This document shows, piece after piece, positions 12,782-14,173 of a DNA stretch of 14,173 bases; positions within the stretch are counted from its first letter, which is position 1, and every line of letters begins with the position of its first letter. The notes beneath the pieces are model-generated. The model saw nothing but the letters and a program-made list of their open reading frames with translations, was not told the origin of the DNA and searched no databases. The DNA lies in the NCBI GenBank assembly GCA_964655775.1, contig CAZZNQ010000097.1, positions 1-14,173 of the forward strand. Direction: 5' to 3'. Source of the stretch: CAZZNQ01 sp964655775 (lineage in GTDB: Bacteria; Planctomycetota; Brocadiia; SM23-32). A program made the position numbers and the translations under genes.

Positions 12782-14173
12782 CTATTGACCGCGCTCGCGG
12801 ACCCTCTGTCGCTGAAGACCAGACAATTTGAGCCGCTTCCGCTCGCCGGGGGGCTGCACGGCCGCGCCGATGCGCTCGACACCCTGCATGGAGGCGGCCG
12901 CTGCGCAGCCGACGACGCAGTCGAGCCAGTGGTTGTCGGGCCGGTGGGCGGGCAGCTTCCACTCATCCACCGTCCGGCCGCGGCCCTCGGTGCGGACGCG
13001 ATACTCCGCCGTCAGGTGCTCGGCGAAGAGGCGGTGTGACACCGCCTTCCGGCCGAAGATACTCAGGCAGCCGGGGTCGCCCATCGCCGTCCCCAGGCGC
13101 TCGTGCACGAACGACTTCCAGAAGTTCGTGTCCACCTCGACATGCCGCAGCGCCCGCTTCCGCGTGACGCTGGGTATCCACCAGTGGTGGCCGATCTTGT
13201 CGCCCCGGTGGCGATCATACTCCGAGATGGGCTTCTGCGACGCCGTGATGCCATGGCCCCGGGCCGGCATGAGCACGGCCGCGTGCTCGGACTGCCGGCA
13301 GAACTGATGCACCACGTCGGTCTGCCAGCCCTGGTCGATCAGGCACCGCCCGATCCGCATCACGGCGCCGTCGTCCCGTGACCACTCCTTGGCCAGCAGC
13401 TGGCCCGTCAGCGCATCCAGCCCGGCGTAGATCGCTCCCTCCACGCCCATGCTCTGGTGAACCCGCCGCAGCGTGCGGTCCACGTCTCTTGACGTGAAGT
13501 AGCTGATGGGCTGCTCGGGATACGTGCCGTAGTCGACGACATAGCCGGTGAAGTCGGCCTCCCACGCCGCCACGACGTAGTAGAGCAGCTTCTGGCCGAC
13601 GTCGATGAAGGCTGTCACGTGCTCGCACTTCACGGGCACCTGCCCGCGCCCTCGCCCGTTCGTCTTGCCGGCGACCTCGTCGGCGTCCAGCATCTCCCCC
13701 TCGCCTTCCTGCTCGGCGACGGGTTCGTTCTGGTACTCGGCCCAGAAGGTCGCCTCGTCACGCAGCTTCAGGTTGACGGCGTGCTGAATGCCCGAGAGCT
13801 CGTCCTCATGGTGGCGATCCGACCAGGCCACCTCGGCCCCGGCGTCCATCTCCTGCCGGTGCTCCCGGTAGAAGTCAGTCGCTCGGCTGCCATCCCCGCC
13901 CATGCGCATGTCCTCGGCGCGGATCTCCGCGTAGCGGTCCCACAGCTTCTGGTTCGTGGGGAAGGCGTAGACCATCTTCATCCGCTCCCCCTGCCACTGC
14001 GGGTGCTTCTCGCGGTCCAGGATGCGGTCGGCCATGTCGCCCGGCTTGATGACGGTGCACGGCATGATGCCGGAGATCTTGCGCCCCGGGCCCGCCAGAC
14101 CGAGCACGGCGCCGGCCAGGATGCTCTCCCGCGCCTGGCACTGCGAGAGCGACCGCGCCGACTCGTCGGTCTG
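12782..14173 (-). CDS. Phage terminase large subunit, C-terminal part (5' end outside window)
   Basis: The open frame continues through the right edge, so 463 C-terminal residues are visible. The first visible residues read QTDESARS, which in terminases follows directly after the Walker B acidic residues of the packaging ATPase. Then come the ATPase-nuclease linker (YAFPTNQKLWDRY ... EATFWAEYQNEP) and the nuclease domain, with TAFIDVG (first catalytic Asp region) and the late DNHWLDCVVGCAAAA motif (last acidic residue). The basic C-terminus ends at TAG 12784. This resembles GpA-like terminase large subunits, which cut and package phage DNA. A portal gene normally follows; here the next gene is an AbiEi-like remnant 34 bp away, so this is probably a prophage fragment or a phage-derived region. 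A GTG at 14107 is internal, not the true start. Confidence 0.85.
   Translation of the reverse strand, partial: QTDESARSLSQCQARESILAGAVLGLAGPGRKISGIMPCTVIKPGDMADRILDREKHPQWQGERMKMVYAFPTNQKLWDRYAEIRAEDMRMGGDGSRATDFYREHRQEMDAGAEVAWSDRHHEDELSGIQHAVNLKLRDEATFWAEYQNEPVAEQEGEGEMLDADEVAGKTNGRGRGQVPVKCEHVTAFIDVGQKLLYYVVAAWEADFTGYVVDYGTYPEQPISYFTSRDVDRTLRRVHQSMGVEGAIYAGLDALTGQLLAKEWSRDDGAVMRIGRCLIDQGWQTDVVHQFCRQSEHAAVLMPARGHGITASQKPISEYDRHRGDKIGHHWWIPSVTRKRALRHVEVDTNFWKSFVHERLGTAMGDPGCLSIFGRKAVSHRLFAEHLTAEYRVRTEGRGRTVDEWKLPAHRPDNHWLDCVVGCAAAASMQGVERIGAAVQPPGERKRLKLSGLQRQRVRERGQ

Overview
The window is GC-rich bacterial DNA, and every gene I can support lies on the minus strand, so transcription runs from the right edge to the left. 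The cell is Gram-negative: an outer-membrane factor lipoprotein, a periplasmic adaptor and an RND pump are encoded together. Most starts have clear Shine-Dalgarno sequences. I cannot name the organism; an uncultivated Gram-negative lineage is possible, but this is inference.

In transcription order: (1) 14173-12268 is the edge of a mobile or phage-derived region, with the 3' part of a phage terminase large subunit and a C-terminally shortened AbiEi-type winged-helix gene. (2) 12236-3274 is one long operon: an ArsR-family repressor (here ArsR-B), a MOT1-type oxyanion transporter, an ECF sigma factor, a zinc-finger anti-sigma factor, a CnrX/Spy-like periplasmic metal sensor, an outer-membrane factor, a membrane-fusion protein and an RND pump. 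(3) 3171-537 is a second operon: a 76-residue Cys/His-rich protein built from two repeats, a SAM methyltransferase carrying a frameshift, an ABC ATPase and an ABC-2 permease. (4) 445-107 is a second ArsR repressor (here ArsR-A) with a CxC motif. (5) 28-1 is the beginning of another gene that leaves the window.

The regulatory DNA ties these parts together. The promoters of ArsR-B and of the Cys-rich operon share one design: a -35 box, a 17-bp spacer, TAGTAT, then a 14-bp inverted-repeat operator (12/14 identical) over the presumed start of transcription. ArsR-B therefore probably controls both operons. A different 16-bp operator, TTGG-N8-CCAA, overlaps the -10 box of ArsR-A and recurs 34 bp before the leftmost gene, which suggests a second, separate ArsR-A circuit.

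Taken together this looks like a metal or metalloid stress island with a cytoplasmic sensor (ArsR-B) and an envelope sensor (CnrX-like/anti-sigma/ECF) in one transcript. The outputs would be RND efflux, an oxyanion transporter, a thiol-rich small protein, a methyltransferase and an ABC exporter. The effector and substrate cannot be read from the sequence. There is no stretch over 300 bp without a gene, and I saw no tRNA, rRNA, CRISPR array or insertion sequence.
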